A stretch of 64,000 bases of DNA, taken from the NCBI GenBank assembly GCA_905221605.1, contig CAJNDS010002263.1, positions 89,501 to 153,500 of the forward strand. Direction: 5' to 3'. The notes beneath the pieces were generated by a model. That model was given only the letters and a program-made list of their open reading frames with translations, was not told where the DNA came from and ran no database searches. Of this stretch, positions 22,105 through 34,700 are shown piece after piece. The translations under genes were made by a program, and so were the position numbers. This stretch comes from Symbiodinium natans. Its lineage: Eukaryota > Sar > Dinophyceae > Suessiales > Symbiodiniaceae. Numbering within the stretch: the first letter of the stretch is position 1; each line of letters opens with the position of its first letter.

Positions 22105-22720
22105 CTCTAGAAGGAGCACCAACCCTCAGAGAGCAGTTCGCATGTCAGCGCAACGGAACCTCAGCCTCAAAGATGGCTCTCGGATAGCACGGTCAAGCAG
22201 TCCTTTAGCACGATCAGCATCGTGCGCTTCTCGGAAAGGCCTCACACGTCAGCTCCGATCAGAGGGGGGTTTACGTGAGTTGTGTTTGGATTCCAAATTC
22301 GCGGAGCGCAGGATGAGTTCCTTGCCAATGGTGCCTCATGACACGGCGCTACACAGGGCTTGCGTTGTTGGAAGCATCCAGGACTGGTCGGCAGCGCATC
22401 TAGCGAACACATGACATGCGTGCCCGCTCGGCATCACAGCCAACCACTGCGGCCGACCTGCTGGCAGCTGCGACCATCGGCGGTCTTTCGCCTCAGGGCG
22501 AAAGATTGGCGTTGGAAATCCCCCGACGTTTCTATTCTCTAAGATCCCAGGTCGTGCCAAAGGGAGGGGGGGGTCTAGTCGCCGACACCGGGCTGACGTC
22601 TGCAATTCCGCCCTTTGCTCCCCAAAACATGATCGGCAATGCCTTTAGCTGACGTGACCTGTCAGCACAAGGCGGGCGATTCTGGGCCTCAACAAAGGCA
22701 CAGCGACAGGGTGCAGGTGC
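22105..22720. repeat. Dispersed repeat, copy 2 of the 18.5/22.1-kb pair
   Basis: See 18508-18990. Beyond the MSSLPMVPHDT block the similarity continues in patches (TGACGTGACCTGTC, AAAGGCACAGCGACA) to about 22720, with insertions relative to the first copy. Confidence 0.55.
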
Positions 22721-22887
22721 CTGTTGCCCCAGACTGGGGCCATTTGTGTCGCAGCGTTGGCAAACAAGTTCGTTCACGTTCCACATCGTTTCACCTGTCC
22801 TTCGGCTGTGGGTTTGGACTTCACTTGTGGCCGCAGCCCTGTCTTAGCTCCAATACGATAGTCGATGGCTGCGAGGCTTCATGGCCG

Positions 22888-22923
22888 TCATGCACTTCAT
22901 GCACTTCATGCACTTCATGCACT
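22888..22923. repeat. Nine-base tandem repeat
   Basis: Four copies of ATGCACTTC in a row. It is short enough to be a replication-slippage product. Confidence 0.9.
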
Positions 22924-24020
22924 TTGCTTCGCAAGCCACGGGGGCCTCTTTTTCTGAGAGCACAGTAAGCCAAGCTTCTAGCTCCCACAGTGGGCACCTC
23001 GCGCACCAGGACTTTCCGTAACTTTCCCTCAGCTTGCAGCGCATCCCAAAGACCTTCACAACTCACTGCCGTCAAATAGCCGATCTTCGAGCTTGAGGTG
23101 GTGTATGGGGTGCTCTCATCGACGGAACTGCTGTCCAGCTCAGTTTCAAGAACTGACTGGAGTTGCAGTTGACACTCTTAGACTCTAAGCCCGCAGCTGT
23201 CGGATGCTGTGATTTGCAACAGCAGTTCAAGCCAGGTCGAGTCGAACACTGAGATTGAGCTCTTTCGCAGCTTAGATCTCGGTGTGGCATCGATTTCATC
23301 TCTGGCCCCGGCGTTGGCTCCGCCACGTCACCGCCCTGAAGTTCCATGGGGAACGCCAAAAAAACATGGGGAGCACGAGCACGGTCGCAAAGGTCATGCT
23401 GTTGGTCCACAAACCTGGCGTGGGGCACCTTGTGATTGAACGGGGCTGGCCACAGGCTCTTCATAGTGCGACGTAGCGCGTATGTCTGTAGTTCCAAACA
23501 GCTGTCCTTCCTAATGGCCAGAAGCCACCCCGTTCTGTCTCGCGTGTGGCATCCCCAGCATCAACAACATGCAGGCTTCTCTGTTCGTCAAATCGGTCTA
23601 AGCACAAACGACCAGCCTGAAGCTCGGAGGCATAGACATTCGCTGGACACAGCATGTTTTGCGACCGCACTGTTTAGTTCCGGACCAGTTCACAAGATGA
23701 ATTTTGGGAGCATGGCGTGATCAGAATCAGCAAGACTTGGTCACGGTCCAGATCCACCAGGATCCACCAGTCTTCCGCTTTCCCCCAGGTCCGAGCATGT
23801 CTGTGCACTTGCCCGAAGCAGCCAATATCAACCGTGGCCCTGCGTTCCTTGACCACGGCCCGGCTTACTTGAGCTTTGGGCTTCTGACATCGTTGCTCGA
23901 TGGTCTCTCCTGGTTCTATTTGTGGTTCGCGAGCGGCCAATATCTCCACGCCACCTCTCGCAGCCCTTGCGAAGCATGTGCTCTTACATCGCTTTGCCAT
24001 GGGCATGCGCGCTGCGTTGC

Positions 24021-24080
24021 GTTGTCGGTTGACTGTGTTGTCGGTTGACTGCGTTGTCGGTTGACTGCGTTGTGGATGAC
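24021..24080. repeat. Sixteen-base tandem repeat
   Basis: Three copies of GTTGTCGGTTGACTGC (the first ends in T), then a diverged fourth, at a 16-base period. Confidence 0.9.
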
Positions 24081-26639
24081 TCACCGGTTGCTGCTCCACG
24101 CTGTGTTCTCAGCGAAGCTGTGTAGACAGAGCGTTGAAGACCGCAGTCGTGGCAGCACGTCCCGTTTGGAATGTGTGAGCTTCTCATCCCAAATTTCCGA
24201 AGGCGTGACCAGGCGTAACGTTTCGCGATGGCAATCTGGCAAGAAAGGACACATGAATCCCCAACCTTCATTTGGCCCATGTGTCAGTTGCTGAGTAGTT
24301 TCTGGTCGATGCCACCCTTGGTTGGTGGAGACGCTGGCTGCGTCGGATGCTGATGCCTCTGCACGCACGTGTGTCTCGGGGTCATTGGCTTTTTGTTTGT
24401 GTGTCAGAGGCATGAGCCATTGTCAGTTGCGGCCTCTTCATGTCCAGTCAAGGCCAGTCAAAGGTGGGTACAAGTACGTGCAGATGGGCTGCGATAGTTC
24501 AGTTTGCAAGACCCCCCCCTGTGGGGCCAATCTCGACGGTATGGATTCTTTCCGGGGCCTTGAACCTTGCGGATGCGAGTGCGAGACAACTCAGCAGGTA
24601 CTGGCGAGTTGGATTATCTAGTCAAGGTCATGCAACCCATGCCACGTGAGCCATTTCAGACTGCAAGATTCAACTGGGTGGCTCTGTTGGGCTGAAAGCC
24701 AAGATCACAGAGGGGCATCTAAACATCCGTGTGCATTTTAGGCCTGAGATGCCGCTCCAGGATTTCATCTCCTGCAACTCTGGCTTGTCGGCCTGTGCAG
24801 AAACCATTTGTGTTAAAGTAGCTCCTGGCTTGTACCAAGCGCGCAAGTCCAGGCTGCATTGGTCTCAAGAAGTGTGGCAAGAGTCTCAGAATCCATGTGG
24901 TCTTTGGGTTATCAATCCTAGCAGGGCAATTGAAGGCTTGAAGCTAGTTCTGACGGTTCCTGAGGGGTTTGCTGGACATCAGGCTGTTTCTGAAAATGCC
25001 CCCGACTGTCGCAGACATCAGCTCAAGCTTACCTGGAATGGAAGTGGCTAACTAACAGGCTCCCTAGCTTCTGCCATAAGAACTTCTGAACAGTTCCTGA
25101 GAAATTTTTGATCGTTCCCCAGCCTTTGTTGGGCTGTGCAGACGAATAAGCCGCAGGACACGACCAGGCTTATGTTGTAGCAGCCCCTATTCTCGAACAC
25201 CAAAGCGCTAGACACCTATCCCCCACGCGTGATCTTTCTTTGCCGAAAACGGTCTTTGCCTAAATGCAGCTGATCGAGCAGCTAAGTCCCAGAACTAAGG
25301 GAGAGATGATAACCACGGTTTGGAAAGGAACGTTGGACAAGCAACTCGCATCATAGCTGGCTTGAAGTAGTGCCCCGCAGCTGGTTGCTAAGTTTTGCGT
25401 TGTCAAGTTTTCTTCGACTTCTGCGTAGGTAGGCCAGAACCCTGTTGACTGAGACGATGTGTTGCAAAGGCCAACCTGGCATAAGATAGCTGGAGCTTGG
25501 CTTGAGCTTGCACATTCGCAGCAGCCATCCGATGCCACACTTTCTACGCTGTGACTCACATGCCCGCCTTGGCATCGCATGCAGGGCCAAGTCCCTGAAG
25601 GTCATCTACGCGCAGCACGGGCAGATGTGTGCAGACAAGTTTGTGCTGATGAGTAGGTTGCGTCGGGTGCCGCCTGGCCGACTTGGAAGCTGCTTGGAAC
25701 ATATCGTGTGCCTGGATTGAACTCTCGGCCGGCTCAGGCCGCTGGTTTATCTGAGCACCTGTGGTTGGGGTTGCAGGCTTGTAGTCCGTCCCTTCGTTGT
25801 GTGCGAGGGTTCGAGGGACTACGAAGAGTTGAGGAGTTGAGGGGCAGGATTTAAATTTCATCCTTGCGTGCCCGTAGCCGTCAGACGGGCCATAATGTCC
25901 ACACGCCCATGGCCTTGCGACCAGCCGAAGCTCCAGATATTCTCCGGCCCCTAGAATCTAGACATTGGCCCTGTCTCCAGGCACATCCATGCCCTGGCCA
26001 CGAACTCTGTTCTGCCTTTTTTTGTCACGTGAACAGAAAGAGGAGGGAGCAAAGTGACCGCATTGCCTGGGTCGCTTCACTGGTAAGGACCCACTCTCCT
26101 GCACAGACACAAAGGTGTCATGCCAAGATCTCAGGTTCTCTGAAGTTCTTTGTGCTCGTGCCCAGTCCCTCAACTATCTGTGCAGTCTGCTTGGAGTTGA
26201 GAAGGCATCCCAGCAAGCTCGCACTGCACGGGCCACCCACAGTCTTCTGCACTTCCTCTCCACCCCTTCTGCAGCTCCTGACACGTAAGTTGCCTCCTGA
26301 TGCAGCCCTTGACCGGACCGAGCCTTCCCGGGGAGGCTGGATTGCTTGCCGGCACAACAGCTCACAACTGAGAGACACGAGAGTTAGAATCAGACGCAGC
26401 GCGATGTAATGCGAGCGATGCGGTGCGACGCGACAAAGATGCAGCTTGCTTGCATTATTTGCATTCACAAGGCAAGGCGCAAGGGGAATTCTCGCTCCTC
26501 TGTCCTCTCAGGCTTGCCAGCCTTCTCGTTTCCTTGCCGATGAATCATTCGAGTTCCTCGTCGCTTTTGGTTCGTTCTCTAGGGAATCACAGCTGCTGTT
26601 AAAGGGCTACAAGAGCAACTTTACGTGCCAGCTCGTCGG

Positions 26640-27190
26640 CATCAGTCTCCCCTGCTCAAGCAGGGAGACCTGTGCGAATGCCGAGAGTATGGATGAGGGT
26701 TAATTCCACCCGACCTCTTGTTCCGTCTGGGCGATGCGCCTGCCTGTTTTCAGTTCTGCAGGGCTGCGTGCGCCGGGATTTGAATCCTGAACCAACTCTC
26801 GGTATGCTTTGCCCAGGCCACTAGCTCCATCCATCTTCCGCTGATGGTTTCACTTCTATCCTCAGGTGCCCTGTGTCAGTTTGGGATCTGTGCTGCGCAG
26901 GGCAGGTCTTCATGCAAGTCGGGACCGTCCCTTGTTCCAGATGTCGCGTTGATGCGTCCAGAGTGCCGCGGGATGACACGGGTCGAGAGTTGCAAGTGCG
27001 TCCTAAGCTGCAGAGAAACATGTTCGCAGACGAGGGCGAATCCGTGGAAGATGGATGAGGGTTAATTACACCCGACCTCTCCTTGTCCTTCTAAGCGACA
27101 TGCCTGCCTTCAAGCATTTGCAGCATTTGCGCCTTTGAAAAATACGCTGGGGCTCGAATCCTGAATTATCTTTAGTTGTGCGGTGTCCAG
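26640..27190. repeat. Direct duplication, about 360-bp offset
   Basis: The block ATGGATGAGGGTTAATT.CAC followed by CCGACCTCT occurs at about 26689 and 27050, with related flanks (for example GAATCCTGAA at about 26783 and 27155). Diverged direct repeat; no coding role seen. Confidence 0.7.
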
Positions 27191-28328
27191 AACGGCTTTA
27201 TCCCTGGCATTCCCTGGCCCTGCGCTGAACAGTCTCGTCACTTCCGTTTCCATTGAGAAAGATGGAAAGATAAGAAGTCTCTCTCTGAGTCCTTGCAAAG
27301 TCCTGGTGGAGTGATGATGATCCTCTCTGTGTGGGAAACCAGGTGTTAAAACGAAAGACCGAGCTGAATGCTAAGAATGATAAGCTCCGGCGAGGGCATG
27401 CCTTAGCAAGTCCGTGCATCTCAGCGCCATGCGCTCCGGGGCCCTCTCAAACCTTGGGCTTCGCCAGGTTTTGCCATTGGCCTCTGGGCCTTTGCCAAGA
27501 GACACGCTGAAGGAGAGCTGTGCCAGGCAGCGGCTAGGTATTCTCTACAGGTTTTCTCTGTGGCTTGACGCAGACACAAGCAGCTCCAAGTGTCTCTCAA
27601 GTCTGCATCTTTTGGGGAGGCCGGAACCTTCTGCGTCCATGTCCACACCGGGAGCAAGAGAGTGTGGCAAAAAAAGGTATTCCACAATGCAGATGAAGCT
27701 GAGCTCATCCTATTCAGGGCGCTATGGATGCAAATCTACCAGGGATCTGGCATTTTGGATTCACAGCATTCTAACAACTGTGGAGACTGCCCTGCTGTCC
27801 GCATCTTTGTCCTCCTTAGTGCAGCCAGCCATGCGGCGGCAATGTTTCAGCAGGTTTTCTGAATCTGGCAGAACTAGAGTCCAACCAAGACCTAGCCCAT
27901 TGAACACAACAATGTTAAAGTGGACGCAAATTTCTGCTTCACTTGCGACTTCTTTTCCACTTTCCTTTTCTGCTTGTTGCTTGAGCAGTGTCAAAGGCTG
28001 TGAAGCAAAGGCAAGCGTTGAAGCAAAGTGTGGAAGTGTTTTGCAAACAATGAAGTCGTTTTAGCCCCCTGCTGCCCCAGGGCTAGCATCTTCCGAATCT
28101 CGCGGGGCCGACGGGGAGCTGCTTTCTGCGTGCCAGGCCCTCCTCGCAGCGGATGATACGTAGAGCGAATGCGAAAGCAGCAAGTCGCGAAGTGTTTAGA
28201 AACAGACGTGTTTTTGTGTGCGCGAGCGGTCGACAGCAAATCAGAGAGTGCGGATCACTGAAACCAAAAGCAGCGCATCATTCCGCCTCCTTCTTTTAGA
28301 AGCCAGACTTTGCAAGTTCTTACTCACC

Positions 28329-28548
28329 TAGGGTTTTGGGTCTAGGGTTTAGGGCTACTCAGCACCAGAAGTTGGTGTAAAGAACGCTTGTTGACCTATC
28401 GCGCCAAGGCCACGCCGCAGGAATTACGCCACAGTCTGGGCCTGGAGGGGGTTTAGGGTTTAGGGGTTTAGGGTTTAGGCGTTCTGCAAGCCTGCTGCAA
28501 AAGGGTTTAAGTCGTCCAGTCCGGTTTTTTAGGGTTTAGGGTTGAGAG
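28329..28548. repeat. Isolated TTTAGGG island
   Basis: TTTAGGG-type units at 28329-28353, 28449-28478 and 28525-28546, in the same orientation on both sides of exon 28383-28450. Confidence 0.85.
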
Positions 28549-28699
28549 GGCTATCCTGGTTGAAGGGATCTGCCCGGGACAGGTGTTGGAGGAGACCGTA
28601 AGGCTTTTTGGCGCAGACTGCTGCTCGGCTGCGCTGGGGCATGTCGCGGCTGAAGCAGTATTCGGTAGAGCGCCGTGAACTTGAAATGCTGTCTGCATG
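28383..28699 (+). CDS. Two exons of an unrecognised gene
   Basis: Exon 28383-28450 (LLTYRAKATPQELRHSLGLE) and exon 28617-28699 (TAARLRWGMSRLKQYS and then VERRELEMLSAW). The first ends in phase 0 at a donor that is the GT of a TTTAGGG unit (28451); the second starts in phase 0 after a good pyrimidine tract and CAG, and ends at a GT at 28700. The peptides look soluble and helical, with many charged residues; I recognise no family. This is the only convincing coding sequence in the 15.5-50 kb tract, and it coincides with that tract's main cluster of TTTAGGG repeats. The upstream and downstream exons were not found. Confidence 0.5.
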
Positions 28700-28749
28700 G
28701 TATCCTACATGGCATCCCAGGTGGGTCCCCATGCCTGGCTAAAGAACAT

Positions 28750-31700
28750 TGCGGTTTCACCAGCCGGTTCTTCCTGTAGACCTGTTCAGAGCCACGAACT
28801 TTCTCTGTCGCAACGCCTTCTTGCATTCTCTTGCATCTTTGCGTTCATTTCGCGTTCGATGCCTCTTCGGGTCCAAGCAGAGCAGGTGAACAGCATGCAT
28901 CTTAGGGTGTTTTATCAAGATACAGAAATCTAGGAGTTGCTGGTAGGACTCCAGATTCGAGTGGCTTGACACAGCCATCGGCAAGAGTCCACAAACGAGT
29001 CCCTTAATCAAGAGGTGAACACGCCTGCAAACTCCTTCGGCGCGGGCTTTGTTGCTGCGTCGTGGCATGCATGCACGGTTTCCAGAAGCCTCGGGCGTGA
29101 GGGAGCTGGGAAAAGCTCGGAAGGCCGGCAACATTTGATGATTAGGTTCCTTTACGTGTTGTCCTTGGCTGCCAATTCTGCAAGAAAATCTGCTTGGGGG
29201 TGTGTTCCAGGAACGCCAAGGATTTCCTCGGCCTCTTCCTGCTTGAGCTCCATTGTAGACCAGGTGCCAGTGTGCGTGCACCCTGTGCACGCACACTAAC
29301 TTCTTGCTCGGGACACGTCACCTGCGCGCAAGCCTGAAGGGGCGAGGATGGAACGGAGAGGCAAATCTAACAGAGCATGAGATCAACTTCCAAAGAAGCC
29401 GCTGTCTTGAAGCTGATGGACAGACCGATGCGCCAGTCTATGTTGTGCGGTCTCAGTTGGTTCCTTCTGGACTCCGCCTTTGCAATCTCAGGGTTACCTC
29501 CTGAGCAATGTCTGGCATGCCGCAGTCACACGTCGACTGTCGGACAAGTGAAGAGTTTGGGGTCCCACTTGCAGTCCGCTCACGGCATTAGGGGACCCTG
29601 AGTTTCCGAAGCGCTGCGAGCTGTCAATTGCAAACCCAAGTGGCCCAAGCGCGGTCCTGCCAGCTGCGGGTCTCCTACATGCCTCTTCTCATCGTGCACT
29701 GCAAGCAATTGACATGCTTGATTTTCACGAACAGTATCGATCCGCAGGGGGCTCAGTAAGGCGCTGAAGCCACCGACCGCCGTGTGTCGTCAAAGCACAT
29801 GCTTGCGCGTCTGCGCGCGTTCATGCTGCAAGAAGTGCTTGCAATGTGAATGGTCCACAGGACCAACAGAGTTCTACCCACTTCAATGCGACCTGGCCTG
29901 CACCGCGACCCCTTGCATCGTGTGACCGCAACACCCCATGACAGGTTACAGTGGTTTAGGATCGGGGGCCAGGGATGGTGAACTGGTTTCGAACTCGTTG
30001 CGAAGTGGCCACGTCTGTGGCATCTCAACCATCAAGCTCGAGCTTGCACGACACGTCGGCGCGTGGAAGCAACCCACGCAGACTGAAATGTGAGTTGAGG
30101 TGTGAGGAATTGAAGGTTCTCAAGGTTGTCATGTGGCAAGCCTTGCATCCTTGACCCCAGGTTTTGGCTTGAATCTGCTACTGCTTCTTCCTTCACCACT
30201 TGGTGGGTCTATACGAGATTAACCGTAGTTGCCGTAGGTGCGCCAGACACCCGTGCACGCCACCTCGGACTGGCAGTTTCGTCAGAACATCTGGGGCATT
30301 TGTGATGCCAACTTGTTTCAAGTGATGAACTTCCAGACTATCACACTTTCAGCTGTCCCGTCGTATCAGAAAAACTCTCGTGCCAGCGGTTCCTTCTTCA
30401 ACTTGTATGTGCCTCGCAGGTGCACTTCACAACCATTTCAGAAGTTCGGCAGGCAGAACTACTTTGAAGCCCTTGCAAGTTTGACCTTTGGCAGACTGGC
30501 AGAGCATGTCATAAGAGCTTCATGATTCATGGCCCGCACGCATGTCGTAAGCAACGTCTGCAAAACGTGGCCTCGGCTAGCTGTGCTCGGGTGTACCCGG
30601 TGCGGAGGGGGAGGGGCGGTTGACGGGCATGGCTGCGTCTTCCGCCCGCGGCCTCGAGTATGAGGGTGTGTTCGTCACTGTACGACACGCCGCCGCTGTC
30701 ATGTTCCTCCGATGTTTGAGGGTCTCTTGGGCCCCTTTTGAGATGTTCTGACCTGCAGTCATGAGCCTACTGCCCAATTCCCACCGGCATCTGATGCTGG
30801 TGAATTTGGCGTCCGTGACACACATGGACCGCAACTAGTTGCTCCCAGCTGGAGCTTGTGCCACCCTGACAAGTAGCGGTGGTATTCAGCTCATGTAGTG
30901 CTTGTCCGCAAACTCCTATACACCTTTCTGGGGAAACCTGCTTTCCGACGCCGTGAAGGCTTCGCGAAGTGGGGGTCGTCATGACAGGCCACCAGAAACC
31001 GTGACCAGCTGCCTCAGTGAGGTATACATTCGTGCATGTGTGCAAAACCTAGGATGGGATACAGGCGCATGTGGTGTATTTATGCAGCAGGATGTGTGTC
31101 AACATCGGCTGCGCAGCCTGTTCGCCATTTTCATATTGGTCCAACACCTCCTCCCTCTCTACGAGGAAGTGCACTGCACCTCTGCGAAGTAAACCCTGCT
31201 TCCCCGAGGTTCCCGAAGAATCACATAGTGAGAAGCCGCCTGGAGTCTGTGTTGGCCATGTGACTATTGACCCAGTGAATCCTGGACGGCATCACCTAGC
31301 TCACATGGCCACCAGCGAACCGACGTTCGTGCTCACCCACATGGTGGCCTTGGCCGTTCATGTTCAGACATTAGCCTGTGAAGCACCTCTCATCCGAAGT
31401 TGAACGTTGTGTTGGGCGTTTCCCACTCGAACAGACAGGGTGTTTCTTTGGACATGACTTTTGAAGCTTATGAGCCCATGGTGTGAAGCCAGTGTGACAT
31501 GCCTCAGGATGAGAATCAGTCAAAGCAACCGAGCACAGCGCCTGCAAGGATACTCAAGTCTTGCCCTGGTTGCAGATGACAAGTCGCGCCCCTCGGCATC
31601 TCGGAGATCTCCTTGCTTCCAGCTACGGCAGAGTAAGTAGAGATTGTTTTCCTGCCATCACCCGTTTGATGTGCTTCTGGGGGGAATGATAAGGCCCACG

Positions 31701-34700
31701 GGGCGGGCAGCACAGACCACCGATGACTCGCACGGGCGCTTCCCTGCTGCTGCTTCTGTACGATGCCGATTCCGAGAACCCCAGACGAGCCGGGACCTAC
31801 TGGGCCTCTAAAGAGGCCCGATAGTTCCCCACTACGCCGAGCATGCTGGAGATGCATTGGGAGTCGAGTTCCCTGGCATATAGTCCCCAGTTGGTACTAT
31901 GACAGGCTGCGACAGCTGATCAAGGGGTCTCAGAGCCCTCGCCTCTTCAAAAAAAGCACGGCAAGCAGTCGCTTTAAGCAAGGGGCGTGTTCTTGCAATG
32001 TGGCCTGGTAAGCAGACCACTAACCCTCAGGCCGGGGGGGGTTGAGAAATATTCTCCCTCCTTCGCGTTGCGCCCTGGCACTTGTTACCCTCGGGTCAAG
32101 AGATCATTGAAGTACCATGTGAGCATGTACGTGCTCCAATTCCGTGCTCTTCAGCTAACTCATCCGAGGTCACGGAGCAGTTCGAAACGATGAGGTTCCC
32201 AGCTACCATGAGCGCAAGCCTGTTTGAAACAACTGCTGCCGATATCGACTGCCGCGGACTGTGAAGCACCAAAGGGCCTTGGCAGTTCCGTGGGTATGTG
32301 ATGTCCCCCCGTGTGTTCTAGTGTGGGCTTCTATACACAGCAAGGGAGCTCTCATTTAGCCCATAGGCTGCTTTAGGCACGAAAGTACATCCACACCTAG
32401 CTCTAAGCAGAAAGGTTCAACACTTGATTGTTACAGGTATGTTAAGCTTCTCTTGCAGACCGAACCAAGGTCGGATGCTGGGCATGGATCATAGTTAGTC
32501 AGGGTTTTTGGCAACACTCCAATCGCCTGTCAAGTTCATGGGGCCGTGCTTAAAGCAGAGTGCGGAGGTCGCTTTGTCCTTGAACTCTATGCTCAGCAGA
32601 GAACATGAGGCGGGTAAGGCGGGGTGGTTGCTGGCAGCCGGCCCTTTTTCTAGTGTTTTTCTTTCATCTCGCGATGTCTAACACCTTGCAATTCGAGGTG
32701 CAAAGCCGAAGTCGCATGCGGCTTTCCATTCACCACTCTGCAAAACTCCAAGCGTTCCCTGAGCCTTTGAGGAGAGCAGTCCAGGCAGTCCGAAGGCCAT
32801 CTTGCAGGTAGTTATGCAGCCAGGACCAGGAGCACTCGAGCCGCAGCATTCGCAACTCCAATTCTCCATCGTGACTTTGTTCGACAAGTCTCATGGCTCT
32901 CCAGCAGGTGGTCTACCCTGTCCAGAATAATGGGCGTCTGAGAGCATAAGACTGGGATTTGGTGGGACTAGGCCTTCAACTCTTCAAACCTCGTCGCCTA
33001 AGAACCTCCGCGCCGTTGATGCACTTGCAGCGGTGGCGAGATCAGAGGTTGCCTAACATTGCCGAGCCTGTGACATCGTCCACCTCGTCTGCAGCCACTC
33101 GCATGGAATGCTCAATCCCTGGCATGCGTTTCGCGCTTATGGCCGAGTGTTTTGTTGATAGATCATGGTAAGAGCGTGGCTTTGCGTGTAATCACCTGAC
33201 CGAAAAATACACTCAGTGTTCTGGGACTCGGTCGATGGGAGTTTCCGAATTTCCTGGCATCTCGGTTTCAATCTCGCGCCGCTCCCGGAGCTCGATCTTG
33301 CTACCAACGTCCTGAGTGAGCGCAATCGCTTGCCGTAAAGCGGACATGCAAGTCGTGTAGGTCGTGAGCAAGAAGTTGCATCAACGGCAAAGGCAAAGCT
33401 CAGCGCGCATTCCATCACATCGCCCTTCTGAATTGTTCGATGCGGCATTCTTGGTGTAGCGTGCAAAATGCAAGGACGCTTGCGCCTTTCGTTTGCGTTG
33501 CCTAATGCAAGCTGAGGCCAGGGGTTCGGAGAAGCCTGAGCAGACCGCCCGAAGTCGCTCGACAGGAATCAAGGTTAAGCCACTGCAAGCGCAACGTTTC
33601 TCTGCTGCTAGGCACTTCTGCGCGCGCCAATGCTCGTGGCCAATCACGATGCATGGCCAATCAAGCCAGCAACCAACGGATGCAGTTGCACGTTCGATGC
33701 AACAGAGACGTTTTCCTGCGTCGAAATCTTTTAGCAGTATCTGGGAGAAAAAGGCGACTTTCATCCTACAATCTACGCTCTTCTATTTTCAGCCAGCGGT
33801 TGCACCTCAACATACAACCGTCTGTGTCCCAGGTTCAAGCCCTTGAATCTGGAACTACTTTCTTCGGTTTTCGAAACTGTGGAAATAGGGAACGGCTTGC
33901 CGCTCTCACCCGGAAAGTGACAGACCGGACAGACCTTAGGGCCTGAGGGCAGACGTCTGGCGCAGATGGCCCCGGAATTTAGCTGCCAATTCGCTCATGC
34001 AAGGTTCCTTCTGGGCAGCCCAGGATTCCTTCTTGGCCCAGATTAGGATTGGGATGTTAGGATGCAAATGGTTGGTGCAGCTTACACAGGCTGACATGTT
34101 GGGAACAACGCTCATGTTCAAGCCGCGCCAACAAACCTGAAACAGCTGCACGTCGCAGCTGTGTGCCGTCCCTCTTGGGCATCCCCATCCTTCGATCCAC
34201 GTTGGAATGTCTTGATGTCCAAGAGGTGTGGGGTGCAAACCGTGCAAACTCACAGTGACTCTGCCTTGATGCTCGCATTCTCAGATCGAAGGGATACAGA
34301 CTGAAGCTGGAGGTGTATACTGGCCGCACAGAACACACAGACATGCGATGTGTTTTCATGGCCCCGTAACATAACACAGCTGAAGGCACATCAGGCCCAA
34401 CTAGAATGAAGGTGAGCCATGTGGGAAGCCACGCAGAACGCCATTTGGCAACGGGGTCAGGCAGCTCTGTTGGCTGAAAGCATCTGTCTGAACGTTGTAG
34501 CAGAAGGTTGTGTGCATTCCAGAGTTTCTCAGGCACTTTTGTCGCTGGTCAGGGGCTCCCGAACAGCTCTGCAACCGGCAAAAGCATCTACCGAGGCAGA
34601 TTGACGGCAGCTGAAGCCCACGTTTCCGTGTAGAACGTGCTGCTGATAAGGGCCTCTGTGCCCGTACGAGTCCTGTTCCTGAAAGCAGCTCCGTGCGTGC

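Larger units (their letters stand above)
22730..26630. other. Stretch without a supported gene
   Basis: Apart from short tandem repeats (nine-base at 22888, sixteen-base at 24021) I see no exon pair, RNA gene or recognisable domain here. Open frames are short and overlap on both strands. Confidence 0.45.

Noticed and set aside
22888-24080. CRISPR array
   Set aside because: The short tandem units have no unique spacers and no associated genes; the genome is eukaryotic.
26760-27180. tRNA-like T-arm words (TTTGAATCC and CTCGAATCC)
   Set aside because: No pairing T-stem, anticodon arm or acceptor stem could be built on either strand.
27414-28064. Open frame of 216 codons as a gene
   Set aside because: Ser/Leu/Cys-rich with no domain; an overlapping frame (FCVHVHTGSKRVWQKKVF) looks at least as protein-like, so neither is called.
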